From Chamaelirium japonicum (taxonomy: Eukaryota; Streptophyta; Magnoliopsida; Liliales; Melanthiaceae), in contig OX393552.1 in assembly GCA_947650365.1 (NCBI GenBank), positions 52,583,428-52,647,427 of the forward strand: a stretch of 64,000 nt of DNA, in the 5' to 3' direction. Below the pieces are notes generated by a model. It searched no databases. It worked only from the letters and a program-made list of their open reading frames with translations, and was not told the DNA's origin. Below are positions 10,580 to 21,911 of the stretch, piece after piece (within the stretch, counting starts at the first letter, position 1; each line of letters begins with the position of its first letter). Position numbers and translations under genes: made by a program.

Positions 10580-12600
10580 AGATTATTGAACCGGGACCCA
10601 GGGGCTCGGGTGTGGTGAGCCGGCTGCGGCGAAGATTTGATCAGGAGATTGTGTGAGAGATCATCTGGAGGGTCCCTTTGATCCGTGTTTCCACGTTACT
10701 CCGTGCTAGAGCTCTGGAGGGGTTGCCCAAGACAGAGGTCTTTACAAGGTTTCGGGTTTCTTGAGAGATCGAGGGTTTTGGCATTTGCTTTTATCCCTTC
10801 TATGCTTCGCGCTTTCTCGGCTAGGGGGGCTTTCGGCGTTGTTTGCTCGATCTTCGCGTCTCCCTCGGTTCTTGCTAGACCTCAGTGTCCTTGATCATCG
10901 ATTCGCGGCGTTGATCTTGCTTTTGGCGCTGGTTTTGGCTGACCTTTGCTTTGCTTTGGCGTTTGCACTTGAACGTAAACGGAGTAGAGACTTGCAATGC
11001 TTTAGTTCTTCCAGACTTCATGTCGTATCGACTAGAACGTGTGTTACTTTTCTCGTGACCGTCGTAGTTGCTTGCTTTGGCACGTGCGTTGCTTTGGTGC
11101 GGGCTTTACCGTTGCTTTGCTTCGCCTTCTTGCATCGGCTTTTGCTTTAGCTTTGGCTTGATCTCTTCGAACGACGGTGGCGATGTCTCCGAGTTTTTTC
11201 TATCCTTCCGGCTTCGTGAGAGTGGACTTGGGCAACGATGATTGTGGCGTCTGCTTTGACTTCTCTTCTTCTTCGGGTTTCTTTGGTGTGATCGGAGTTG
11301 AAGGCTTCTTTTGAATATTGCGGGTGTAGAACAGATCTCCGTGCAACGGTTGTAGCGGCAGTTTTTGTTGATGAAAACGGCGGGTGTAGTGCCGATCTCC
11401 GTGCGACAGTTGTATCGTCGGGTTTTGTTGGTGAAGACGGCGGGTGTAGCACCAATCTCCGTGCGAAGGTTGTAGCGTCGACTTTTGTTGATGAAGACGG
11501 CTGGTGTAGTATTGGCTTCGCTTCGGGCCTTCTTCTCCAAGCTTTCTTCTTCGTGCGAGAAGTCAGAGCCTTGTTGAAGATGATGGAGTATTGTCGGCTT
11601 GGATTTTCTTCTCCGGCCTTTGCTTTTGACGTATTCGGAGTTGATGAAGATCATTGGAGACGACGGGTGACGACGACTCTGGGCCTTCTTCTCTAAGTTT
11701 TCTTCTTGGTGAGAGGAGTTGAAGCTTTGATCTTCGTGTGCAGAGCCTTCACGTTGATGAGGACTTTGATGGGTGTCTCCTCTCTGTTGGGATGCGCCTT
11801 TTCGTTCCTCGCGAAGCCTTCGGTTGTCGAGCGGTGAAGCCTCCTTCCTTGCAGAGCCTCACGCCTACTTCTCTTCGACCTTTGATGCCTTCCCCCACCC
11901 CACCATATAGGCAAAGGAGGGGGGAGTTGGGAGAGAAATGGCTGTGATTTAGTGCATCCCTTGAATATATTTCCCCATAACCGATAAGGTTAGCCTTTCT
12001 TGTTTGGGGGGAAACAACATCGATCTCTTTCCTTTTTGGTAGCGGCGGTTATGGGCAAGATGTGGCTTAATCTTTTGAGATATGAGCCATCGTTGCACAT
12101 TAAAATCGATGGCGACACAACAATTTATCTTGTTCATCGGATCGAGGGATCGATGCGGATCCACGGTTGGCGTAGACATCCAAGCTGCTTCCCCCCGCGC
12201 ATGATGGTGTGTTTCCTTATTTTCTTATTTTCTTTTGTTTTCTTTTTTTTTCTTACCCCTTGTGGCCAACCACACCTCCCCCATAGAAGGGGGGGCACGG
12301 TTTTCAAGAGAAAGGAGTCGGTGGGTACCCTTTTGGCTTCGAGTCGTGGGTCCGGTGGATGCACTTGCATGGGCGCCCCGTTTGTGTGGGTGCGCTTGAG
12401 TCGGGTCCAGGTCTTTCCTTTGCGATCCGGTGCGTGCAAATCGATTCTTGCGCGCCGGCCGTCGTGTGCCGGTTAAGTTTCGCATGCGGGCCATTGTGTG
12501 TGGACAAAGTTTGTACGCAGGCCGTCGTGTGCGGATCGGGTTTGCATGCGGAAGGGGTTCGAGCCGTGGGCTAATTTCGGTGCCGACAGTTGTGTACTCA
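10580..12600. other. GC-rich region of unknown origin
   Basis: GC content and codon-like openness rise sharply relative to the flanks, producing many overlapping open frames on both strands, none with a recognisable domain. It contains a 60-bp tandem repeat (11316-11515) and C/G-rich blocks around 12180-12560. It is probably the body or LTR of an unrecognised transposable element. I see no clear boundaries or TSD. Confidence 0.4.
11316..11515 (+). repeat. 60-bp tandem repeat, about 3.3 copies
   Basis: The phrase GGTGTAG recurs at intervals of 60 bp (about 11321, 11381, 11441, 11501), each followed by GATCTCCGTGC or a close variant and then a GTTGATGAAGACGG-type block. The period is a multiple of three, so frames stay open through it. 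No function is inferred. Confidence 0.8.
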
Positions 12601-13002
12601 AAGCACTGTGTTTTTGTTTGGCAACTAAAAAGTTGAGTGATGCCATCAGATTATGTTTCAGCTTTTGTCATAGAGAGCCTCCATTGACTATCTGTCCATG
12701 AGTTTGTAATTTAATATAGACAAGATAGATCACATCCTATTGCACAGATGGGATTTTGCTGATAGCTTGTAAGTTCTGTTTGTAAGTAGGAGACTAGGTG
12801 CATTTCTGCCATTTTCCTTCACACCAAAGTTTTGTGGAACTGGATGGATGTGAAGTTATGGAAGATCAGGTCTTGAAAATTTTAGGAACAGGAACACCTC
12901 TGAAGAAGTCATGTATGAAATGTTAAACATTATCCAAAAAAGCAACTTACATTTAGAGGTTTTATTTTCTTAAAATGAACTAGATAGTTGAACCTTAGTA
13001 AC

Positions 13003-13487
13003 TGATGTGATCCGACTTGGGCCTAAGCCCGTTGGCCCACCCGAAGGCCCATCCTAGCCTGCCATGGATGGATAAGGCAGGATATCTCTTATGATATCTT
13101 TTAGAATCCTTTTAGATTCGAGATCTTTATTTTAGGCAAGTTGTTAGGATAATTATTGGCTTTTAAATTTGTTGCCATGTTTATCTTTTCTTTAGCCTAT
13201 TTAAAGGCTCCTATTGTAACCATTGAGGGACAGATTATGATGAATGAAAATTGATGGCGGATGCCTTCGTTGGCTCATGGATTTGAGTCCCCACCTTGTA
13301 TCCTGATGGATTTCAGGCCCCCTTTCATCTAAGTTTCTAATATTTTCTTCTCTGTCACGGTTCTTACCCCCTCCGCCACTTCCTCTCGGTGATTCCGTAT
13401 CACTAGTTATCCCTTTACAAAGAAAATACAAAAAAAAAGATAACATCGTCTTCATCAACCGCTTTTGGACGACGCGCGCCTGCATCA
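13003..13487 (+). repeat. 5' LTR of short element (485 bp)
   Basis: It starts TGATGTGATCCGACTTGGGC and ends GCGCGCCTGCATCA. A TATA-like CCTATTTAAAGG near 13196-13207 is a candidate promoter. It differs from the 3' LTR at only a few positions, so the insertion is fairly recent. Confidence 0.9.
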
Positions 13488-14424
13488 AGTTGATATCAGA
13501 GCCCCGGGCTTCATGGTGTTTCCATACAACGAACGATCTTCGCTTCGATCGCCGTCGTCCATCGTCATCGTCGTCGTTCCATCATCACCATCGTCGCTGA
13601 TTCGTTATCTTCTTCTGGTACGTCGCCCTACAATCCCACCAAAAGAAAAAAAAAAAAAAAAGAAGAGGGATCAGATCTATTGAGAAAAAAAAAAAAAAGA
13701 GAAGAGAGAGAGCATACCTCCTTCAACCGCGAACCTTCTCCTTTGCCGCCCATCCGTCCACCGCAGGCCGCCCCTTCCTCTCGCTCCACCCGTTGAACCG
13801 CCCTACTGTCCCGTGCTCCCGCGCACCCTGCAGCCATCAAAAAAAAAAACCCATCAGATCTGTGATAGCAGCAGAAAAAGGAAAGAAGAAGAAAAGAAAA
13901 AAAAAAAAGGGAAAGGAAGAAAAAGGAAAAGGAGAATAGAAGGAAAGAGAATAAAAAAAAGGAGAGAAGAAAAAGGAAAGATTTCTTACCTTAATAGCCG
14001 GTTGCTAGCCGCTGCCCCTTCTCCCTTGTGCTACCAGTTGCAGCCGCCGCCTCCTTTTCTCCTTCCCCACCAACCAACAAAAGCCCAAAGAAAATAGAGG
14101 CAAACAAACCCTAAACCGAAACCCCCTTTGTCCCTTTCTCTTTTTCCAATTCACTCCTCCACCACAACCCTTAGATCCCCATCCAACACTCCTCAAATCC
14201 CCAACCTTTCTAGTTGCTATTGTGCACTTAAGTGCTGAACCCGAGTTGAATTCGGATCCGACCCGAATAGACAAAACAGACCCGCCAACTTCAATTGGAC
14301 ATATCTCTTTCATTTCTAGTCCGTTTTTGACGTGCGACCTACCAAATCGAAGGGTTTTTCGAGCTCTACGCATCTATACCATCCATAGAAATTTTCAGTG
14401 AACCAGTAATTGCAGATTTCCAGA

Positions 14425-14943
14425 TTTACCCCTGGATCACATTTCCACCATTGTGACAGGGATGCCAAGATGCAAGGGTTGATTCGTTGTCATCAAGGGA
14501 ACAACTCCGTCTATGAGTATACTTCAACATTCTATCTGCGCATGATCCGCTATGGTTTTTCAGAGAAAGATTTATTGGCAGTGGTACTGTACGTTTGAGG
14601 ACTCTGCTCCGACATAAAGGGCCGGTTTTCATCTAGATCTTGGAGGGATCTGGACGAAGCCTATGAGTTAGCTTGTGAGATTGAATGGGAGTTACAACAA
14701 ATGGCCTCACCTCTAGCGGCCTCCACAGATGAGTCTCCACCTCCAGTAGAGCCTCCACCACCTACAGAGCTTACTCCAATTGTATCTTTGGTGGATCCAT
14801 CACCTCCAGTACCACCACCAGCAGACGAGCTCCCCCTTCCAGAGGATCTTCTATCGCCCGCCATGCTACCACCTACTGCGGATTCTTTCAAGGATGTCTC
14901 TCTAGCCGAGCTTCAACATATTGATTTTCTTGGGCTAGACTGA
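14425..14943 (+). pseudogene. Gag-like remnant and proline-rich frame in short element
   Basis: The stretch 14440-14700 reads like a plant retrotransposon gag: MQGLIRCHQGNNSVYEYTS, then YLRMIRYG. A stop at 14596-14598 and a frame change follow, then DLDEAYELACEIEWEL. The frame 14701-14943 (80 codons) is proline/serine-rich. No zinc knuckle, protease or RT is present. The gag assignment rests on pattern only. Confidence 0.55.
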
Positions 14944-15253
14944 CTATTGGTGCCTACAGTGTTTGTTCAGCTCTACCTCCGTTCAGGCGAGCCGTTGTTC
15001 GAGCTACTGCAGCGGTCTGATATTACGATCCGACTCTGTCGTCTACCCCAACACTACTTTGACGTGTGTTTCCAGATCGACGACAGTGATACCTTCTCAT
15101 GGGACCCCGGTGGTAACTTCGGTATAGTAAGACATCATTTGTTGGGCCTCCACCATCAGCTCCTGACGACAGATACCACATTGGCGAAAACCTCGATGAT
15201 GATTGCGCTTTACCGTATGAACTCGAGGGCGAGTTCTTCGCAGCGGAAGCGAA

Positions 15254-15737
15254 TGATGTGATCCGACTTGGGCCTAAGCCCGTTGGCCCACCCGAAGGCC
15301 CATCCTAGCCTGCCATGGATGGATAAGGCAGGATATCTCTTATGATATCTTTTAGAATCTTTTTAGATTCGAGATCTTTATTTTAGGCAAGTTGTTAGGA
15401 TAATTATTGGCTTTTAAATTTGTTGCCATGTTTATCTTTTCTTTAGCCTATTTAAAGGCCCCTATTGTAACCATTGAGGGACAGATTATGATGAATGAAA
15501 ATTGATGGCAGATGCCTTCGTTGGCTCATGGATTTGAGTCCCCACCTTGTATCCTGATGGATTTCAGGCCCTCTCTCATCTAAGCTTCTAATCTTTTCTT
15601 CTCTGTCACGGTTCTTACCCCCTCCGCCACTTCCTATCGGTGATTCCGTATCACTAGTTATCCCTTTACAAAGAAAATACAAAAAAAAGATAGCATCGTC
15701 TTCATCAACCGCTCTTGGACGACGCGCGCCTGCATCA
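15254..15737 (+). repeat. 3' LTR of short element (484 bp)
   Basis: This is the direct copy of 13003-13487, with the same ends and followed immediately by the GTAAC duplication. Confidence 0.9.
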
Positions 15738-15742
15738 GTAAC

Positions 15743-16546
15743 ACAATCCATTAACGGGAAAGCAGAAGCTAAAACAATCGCTAATGTAACTTTAATGGAA
15801 TTGAAGTTGGTTTTGATACAATATGGTTGCAGGGAAGAGCATATTGCTCATATTATTCCTGTTCATATGATGATATCATTTGCTCGCTCAGAACTGACGA
15901 CTTCAAATTAACATATAATTTTTCTCTTGAAAGAACCAGTCCCCCTGAAAAGAACACTAGTGTATATAATCCCCTACGAAGTGCCCAAACTTGTGCCTCA
16001 TTTGGGCCTACTGGCCCCCGGAACCAAGGCTATCCAGCCTGGTGGCTGGCTTAGTACTAGGGCCGGCCGGTCGGCCCCAGTGGTAGATAGGGTCAGCCTG
16101 CCCCAGTGACAGGTAGGGCCACCCGGGAAAGAAAAGGAGAGAGAAAAGAAAAGAAAGAATAAAAAGAAAAAGGAAAAGAAATTGATTGATTCAGGCTTCA
16201 GAAGCGTGAATCTGTGTCAATCCAATTGATCCAACAAGTCTATAAATGGACCGGATCATCCCAATTCTAAGTGCATAAAGTTTTTAAATCACAAAAGGTA
16301 GGGTCAAATCAAGACCATAATTACCAGAGGAAAGTCATAAAGTCACTCGGGGAATTATGGTAGTTATTTCCTACCATGATTTGATAGGGGGGAAATGCAA
16401 AATTGGCAGGCTGTTATTTCCTACCATGACTTTCCCCTTCAGCGAACTCGGTCATTTTGGCTATAAATAAGAGGGCGAGTGAAAATGGGCGACGAAAAAT
16501 TCAAGACCGAGAGGCTACCGAAAAGAAAGGGGCAACAGTCCGATGC
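15743..16546. other. Intron sequence with purine tract, nothing recognised
   Basis: It contains a polypurine run at about 16120-16185 (AAAGAAAAG-type) and no recognisable gene or element ends. Confidence 0.5.
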
Positions 16547-17089
16547 TTAAAGACCGACACATTGGAAGGGGGTTTTATCATTTTGTTCCAGATCCAGAGT
16601 CAAGTTATATGTTTGCCCAATTGAATCAAATGAATAAGGTAGCATTTTCCTCTTCAGATCTGGACGCAGTCCAACTTTGAATCTAGCCAAGGTTAGGTAC
16701 TCATCTTCTTCAATCTCACATTGTACCACTAAATCATCCAATTGATTCATGTACTCAACCACTGTCAGATTACCTTGACTAAGGTATGCAGTTGTTCCAT
16801 AAGCATTTTTTTATAAGACGTGGGGAGACACTTCTTTATCAGCTTTTCTTTCATCAGTTTCGAATGCATAATCCCCTCATGACCAAGTCCTCTTGCTTGG
16901 CACTTGACATTGATCCAGTGCATCTTTGTTTGACCTATCGGTTTCATTCTTGCGAATCTCACCTTCTGTTCATCTAACAACTTATACTAGTTAAAGTAGT
17001 CATCCATCTCAACTAACTAGTTCGTGAATGCCTAGGGATCCATCTTACCATCGAAACTGGGTGCATCGACTTTTACCCAAGGTTTGTAG
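16547..17089 (-). pseudogene. Ty3-gypsy gag fragment, reversed, several stops
   Basis: On the minus strand, reading from 17089 down: VKVDAPSFDGKMDP, then MDDYF, then ARMKPIGQTKMHW, and finally VVEYMNQLDDLVVQCEIEED and FKVGLRPDLKRKML. This is the order of the plant gypsy capsid (retrotransposon gag) domain. In-frame stops interrupt the first third, and the fragment has no LTR or pol next to it. Its upstream end is cut by the hAT-type element at 17090. Confidence 0.8.
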
Positions 17090-17781
17090 CTAGGAAGCAC
17101 GAACACTTCCCTAGGCCCCCTGTACCCGTGTTGGACACTCACTGGACACGCATGTGTCGTGTCCCACGTACTTCTGGAAGCCGGATACAATCGGACACTC
17201 ATCGGACATGCACCAGACATGGTGGGTTGGCGGACTGTTCGATATAGGGTCGGGTCACAAGCTGTTGTGATTTAATTTTGTCTTCGACCTATCTCATCCT
17301 CTGAGGTTATAACCTCAGAGGATCAGATAGATTAAAGCTAAAACGGAATCGTAGCCGTTCTTTTGCATGCCATTTGAGCCTGAGTGTGATTCACTTGTCA
17401 GGCTAGTTGTAACAGACGGTTACGATTCAGTTTTGGCTCTAACTTATCTGATCCTCTGAGGTTCAGATAGGTCGAAGCCAAAACTAAAACACAGCCGTTC
17501 TTTTCCATACCATTTAAAGCTGTGCGATTCACCGATCGGGCTGGATGTAACTAACGATTGCGATTCAGTATGCATTAAAATTTTATTTTAGTTGTTTTCT
17601 ATGAGGTTTTTTTGGTTATTGAAATATATTTAAATTGTAAACACATAACTTTTAAATAAAATAATAATAATTTTTTTTGCCGTGTCCCCGTCGTACTCGT
17701 GTCCTTTTTTAGGATTTGCTGTGTCGACGAACCCGTGTCGTGTCGTACCAGTGTCCCCGTAACAGTGTCGGTGCTTCTTAA
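17090..17781. mobile_element. hAT-type MITE, 692 bp, 8-bp TSD GTTTGTAG
   Basis: GTTTGTAG occurs exactly at 17082-17089 and 17782-17789. The ends are CTAGGAAGCACGAACAC and GTGTCGGTGCTTCTTAA, inverted at 13 of 17 positions. Subterminal words of the GTGTCCGAC/GTGTCGTG kind cluster at both ends. The interior holds a perfect 28-bp palindrome and a partly duplicated block. Confidence 0.75.
17296..17323. repeat. Perfect 28-bp palindrome
   Basis: The sequence starts ATCCTCTGAGGTTA and is its own reverse complement over 28 bases with no loop. A single arm recurs at about 17451-17465. It lies inside the hAT-type element. Confidence 0.85.
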
Positions 17782-18947
17782 GTTTGTAGTTTCAGTTTCG
17801 TTCCGCCCACTAAGGATCAGTTTCGGATTAGAGTTATGGTGGTTTCGGTTTCAGTTTTTTTTAATTACAAAATAATTACAAATATAAAAATAAATGAAAA
17901 CAATAATTAAAAATACTTACACCAGTACCCATTTCATATTGGTTTTGTTTTCAAAAGAGTATAGCTTTTGCTTTACTTCGATTTTTTCTTTAAAAGTTTA
18001 AAATCATGATTCTGAATTTTGGCTAAGTCTGGAGGAAAAAGGGTTCTTGTGCAAGAAATTTTTTATAGATTCAAAATATTTTACAAGACTTTGGGTTTTT
18101 AAGTTGATCTCGTACTTCTAGAATTCTATGATTTTTTCCGATCCAAAATACATTAAGGTTTTTGTTGGTACAAAAATTCTCACCAGTTTGTTGTCCACGT
18201 GGCAGTAGCGGGAGGCAATTTGAGCAGGACACAAAGAAAGAAGCAACCGTGGCCGTGGCTCACAGCCCGCCTGGGGCTAACCCGTGGCCGTGGCTTGTAG
18301 CCCGCCCGGAGTCTCTACGCGAGGCCGCCTATGGCTGATGCTAACTGCCCGCCCGGAGCTGACCCCGATTGCATGCGACTAGCTCGCACGTTGTAGAGAT
18401 CGCCCAGTGGCTGGTGCTCGTAGCTATCCCAGCGCTTACAGTAGCGGATCGTTGCGTCTCTGGGACAGAGACCGCCTGCGGCCGGGGCTTACAGCTCGCC
18501 CAATGTCAACCTTGACCGCATGCGACCAGGTCGCACATTGTAGAGGTTGCCTAGTGGCTGGTGCTCATGGCCCGCTCGGCAACCAGCTCGCCCAGGATCT
18601 CATCAAACCCGATGCCTGCAGCCCGCTCAGGAGCTCACCCGACCACACAACCAGTCAAGGAGGTCACCCATAATAAGGCGGTAATGAACCGACAGATGTC
18701 ACCACCCCCATGGAGCTACATGGACGATTGCAGTCCACGGAAGCCGGCCAAAGTCGGTCTGGAACCTCCTAGACTTGAATTTTTCAGAACCACCACCTGG
18801 TAAGGACAAGATTGGTGCGTCCCCCTTTTCCACCGCCTGGCAGGCTAGACGATAAAAGCCGTCAAAGCCCATGTGGGCCGGCACATGGGGGCATAGAAGG
18901 TGCGGGAATGTGCTGCCACGTGTCAAGCTCTGACGGGCTGTAAAAGA

Positions 18948-18955
18948 CTATAAAG
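18948..18955 (+). promoter_or_regulatory. Candidate TATA box in 5' LTR
   Basis: CTATAAAG is followed by a C-rich stretch. The same box is at 32976-32983 in the 3' LTR. It is likely the retrotransposon promoter; activity is unknown. Confidence 0.6.
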
Positions 18956-19128
18956 GTACACCCCCAGGCTCCAAAGTACAGGTTCGAAACCCAAAACCCT
19001 ATCACTTTTCAATCATTACAACTCTCCCCTGTTGGTACCTGTTCTGACTTGAGCGTCGGAGGGTTTGCGCTCCGGAGGGAGCCAGCCGTTCTCACGCTTT
19101 TTCTATATTGAGGGCAACCGCTCGGACC

Positions 19129-19718
19129 TAGGGATGGCAACGGGTCGGGTTTGGGGCGGGTCGGCCCTATCCCGAACCCGCCCCATTATATTTTATCCCG
19201 CCCATACCCGTCCCAAACCCATGTCGGGTTTTGAGGGTAATTCCTAAACCCGTCCCAATTAGCATTGAAAAAACCCGTGCCCGCCCCGCCCCGCCCCGTT
19301 TATGCATTGCGGGTCGGGTCGGCTTCACCAAAACTGCATATTTAGCTTCTTGGACCCACCTAATTGCAGCTCTACATGGAGATGAGTATTGAGTAAAAAT
19401 TCTGATAAGCTAAGAGCAATAGTAAGCATACTCATCAAAGGTATGCTTACTATTGGATGGAAGCATACTCATCAAAGGTATGCTTACTCATCAAAGGTAT
19501 GCTTACTCATCAAAGACTCATATGATAGCCTGATAGGTTATATACACGGGTCGGGTCGGGGCGGGTTGGAGTAAAACCCGAACTCGACCCGAACCCGACC
19601 GGGTTTTAAATGCAAATCCCAAACCCGTCCCAAACCCGTTTTTGAGCATCCCAAACCCGTCCCAATAGGGTCGAGTCGGGTCGGGTAGCTCGATAAACCC
19701 GAATAATTGCCATCCCTA
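19129..19718. mobile_element. hAT-type MITE in LTR, 590 bp, perfect 8-bp TSD CTCGGACC
   Basis: The termini TAGGGATGGCAA and TTGCCATCCCTA are perfect 12-bp inverted repeats. CTCGGACC is duplicated at 19121-19128 and 19719-19726. The 3' LTR at about 33147-33165 keeps the empty site with one CTCGGACC, which proves insertion after the LTR element arrived. Subterminal CGGGTCGGGT/AACCCG words and a small GGTATGCTTACT-type internal repeat are present. There is no transposase. Confidence 0.95.
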
Positions 19719-19749
19719 CTCGGACCAGCAAAAAATATCCCCCAACATT

Positions 19750-19759
19750 TGGCGCCGTT
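19750..19759 (+). other. Primer binding site (tRNA-Asp type)
   Basis: TGGCGCCGTT, three bases after the 5' LTR, is complementary to the CCA end of plant tRNA-Asp. It is the expected start of minus-strand DNA synthesis for the 15-kb element. Confidence 0.75.
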
Positions 19760-21263
19760 TGTGGGATCTTTCGACTGGTTCCTGCGAGACCTCCCACGAC
19801 CCCGCTGTTAAAAGCCGTCCCACTCAAAGATACCCGGATGACTCCGGCCACGCGGGGACAGAGACGAGGGAAAGCCCGCGCCTGTCTACGCAAAGCGGGC
19901 CGCTCGTTGAAGCCTTCCAATCCCCTATCCCGCTCTGCGACCAGTTCCTTTTGGAGATGTTGGCCACTCAGCGGGCCATGATGGACAAGCTAGCGCGACT
20001 GCGCCAGGTTCCGATAACGAGCCGAAGGACTAATCTCTCCCCTGGGCTCGGCCCGCGGAGGGGAGGATCAGCGTTCCTGCCCCTGCGTCCGGGAGTGTCG
20101 GCGGGGGTCACTCCCCCTGCGCGACCTTCCAATGCCCTAGCATCGCATCAACCCACAATGGCACCCACACGACGGGCATCCCAGCAGGAGCCCCCTATGG
20201 AGGACGCAGTGGTGCACAGGACGGAAGGGACCGCTCTCGAGCGGCTGCAGTGACTCGTCACCAAGCGCTCTAGCAACAAGTCAACCCCGTCAACGGCCCC
20301 TCCTCGTCGAAGTGCGGACTCGGACGAGCTAGAGGTAAGGTCTCGATGGAGAGACCGTAACTCGCACCATCAGTGTGAGGAGAAACCCACGGTGAAAGTG
20401 TTACCCCGTGCGGAGACCCGCGAGGTGACGGTCTCACACAAATCTTTCCCTGCTCTGAGGCGACTACCGGTAAAGCAGCGTAGCAGATGCCAGGACATCG
20501 TCTCCGGACATCGCCGTAGCGAGGGCGTGGTCCGACCTCGAGGAAACGTGCAAGACCGCCTGGGGCCTGCGCAGCCACTCTTGGGGGATCACCCTGGGCA
20601 CTGGCAGTTATCTGACATGTCTGTCGACCTCTTAGAAGACCTGGCCGCTCAGGGAGGGAGCTTGCCCTTTACGAGGGAGTTGCATCGAGGAGACGTCCCT
20701 CAGCACTGAACCCCACCAAAGTGTGTTGTTCGACGGGTCGCAAGACCTCGTGGACCACCTCTTGGCCTACCGGAAGTTGTTATTCTTCCGGGACCAGAAC
20801 CACGTTCTGTGCCGTGCCTTCCCGAGCAGCTTGATGGGTTCGGCCCTGAACTGGTTTCATAAGTTATCTCCGGGCTCGATCCCGAGCTTCACTGCTCTGT
20901 CCAGACTGTTCCTGGAACAGTACCGGTGCAATCGACAACCTCCGAAGCAAATCGAATCACTGTTCGATCTCACCATGGGCACACGGGAGACCCTCCGGAG
21001 CTTCTTGATGCGATTCCGGAACGCCTCTCGCCCTCGAAGATTCAGCCGGGTGAGACCGGACAGCCGTGAGTGCCTTCAGGAGCGCGCTCCACGAAGGAGG
21101 TGAGCTTCATGACGCGATTGTCATTTCCGATCCCCGTACCATGATCGAGCTCTTCGCCTTGGTTCAACAACACATTAAGCTCAAAGATGTGGTGTTGGAT
21201 CGCCGAGGGACGATGGCCGAACAGCAGCAGCCTCCTACCTTGCACGTAGGCGCCTTCTTGTAA
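19759..21263 (+). pseudogene. Broken gag of the 15-kb element
   Basis: A first frame (19759-20253) is rich in Pro, Arg and Ser and includes FLLEMLATQRAMMDKLARLR, a helix like those in gypsy gag N-termini. A second frame (20392-20709) ends LPFTRELHRGDVPQH at a TGA. After a frame change, 20723-21103 holds the capsid-like block GSQDLVDHLLAYRKLL, then GSALNWFHKLSPGSI, then LFLEQYRC and LRSFLMRFRN. A further shift continues it as VSAFRSALHEGGELHDAI to 21263. At least three frame breaks make it non-functional. No zinc knuckle or protease follows. Confidence 0.8.
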
Positions 21264-21911
21264 ACCATTTTGTGCAAAGAAGAGTGTTTGGACTAAAGGA
21301 GTCTTTAAATCTGTGCTCGATAGTAATCCACAGAGAACAGCTCGCATAATCAACTCGCACGTAGATTCCTCAAAGAATAGTCCACTGTCGTGCGGACTTA
21401 AAGCAAGATCGGGGTTCTCAGTGGCCGTCCCAAACGACCTTGAGATTGCCGGGGTAGTCCACTGTCTAGGGGACTTTAAACATGACTTCGCATTCACATG
21501 CCATGAAAGGAAGCACCCCGGGGTGATCTAAGGGGACCTGAATGGGTGACCACCTATTTAGGCCACCTGAAAATCTCTTGGTAATCCCTCGAAGTTAGAC
21601 GACTTGGTGAGGTCGCCAGCCACTAACGTCGAAGGCTAGAGGCAAGGCCACTGTCCACTGTCATGCAGACGCGATAAGCAAAATTGGGGTTCTGAGGATC
21701 CTTAACCGGGCAGGGGGTAGCTAGCTTTTGATTCTTTCATCGCTCGTTGAACTTCCACCCTTTGTCCCTTACGCTCTGTTTTGGTTCGATTTGTATTTTT
21801 GTCGAGCTATAGGGCCCCACTATTTCGCACATGTCAAATTTTCATGCATATCGATCTTTTTGCGATATCGTTTATTTATTTTTATCGATTTATCTACCTT
21901 GTCCGGGGTAT
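21264..21911 (+). other. Non-coding interior of 15-kb element
   Basis: No domain is recognisable. It repeats the phrase CCACTGTC several times (about 21383, 21458, 21650) and leads up to the nested reversed element. Confidence 0.5.

Larger units (their letters stand above)
13003..15737 (+). mobile_element. Short non-autonomous LTR retrotransposon, 2735 bp, TSD GTAAC
   Basis: Two near-identical LTRs (13003-13487 and 15254-15737) flank a 1.8-kb interior, and GTAAC is duplicated at 12998-13002 and 15738-15742. A primer site matching the initiator-Met tRNA end at 11 of 12 positions (TGATATCAGAGC) lies at 13491-13502. The interior has a purine-rich tract, a decayed gag-like stretch and a proline-rich frame but no pol. 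It is a TRIM/TR-GAG-like element mobilised in trans. Confidence 0.9.
18163..19747 (+). repeat. 5' LTR, interrupted by a MITE
   Basis: It starts TGTTGGTACAAAAATTC and ends ATATCCCCCAACA. Without the 590-bp MITE and its 8-bp TSD it is 987 bp, against 989 bp for the 3' LTR. A TATA box CTATAAAG sits at 18948-18955. The first part contains blocks related to the 349-bp tandem unit further inside the element. Confidence 0.92.

Noticed and set aside
10685..12700. Open frames up to 182 codons in the GC-rich region
   Set aside because: Frames overlap on both strands, follow the 60-bp repeat and carry no recognisable domain or splice context.
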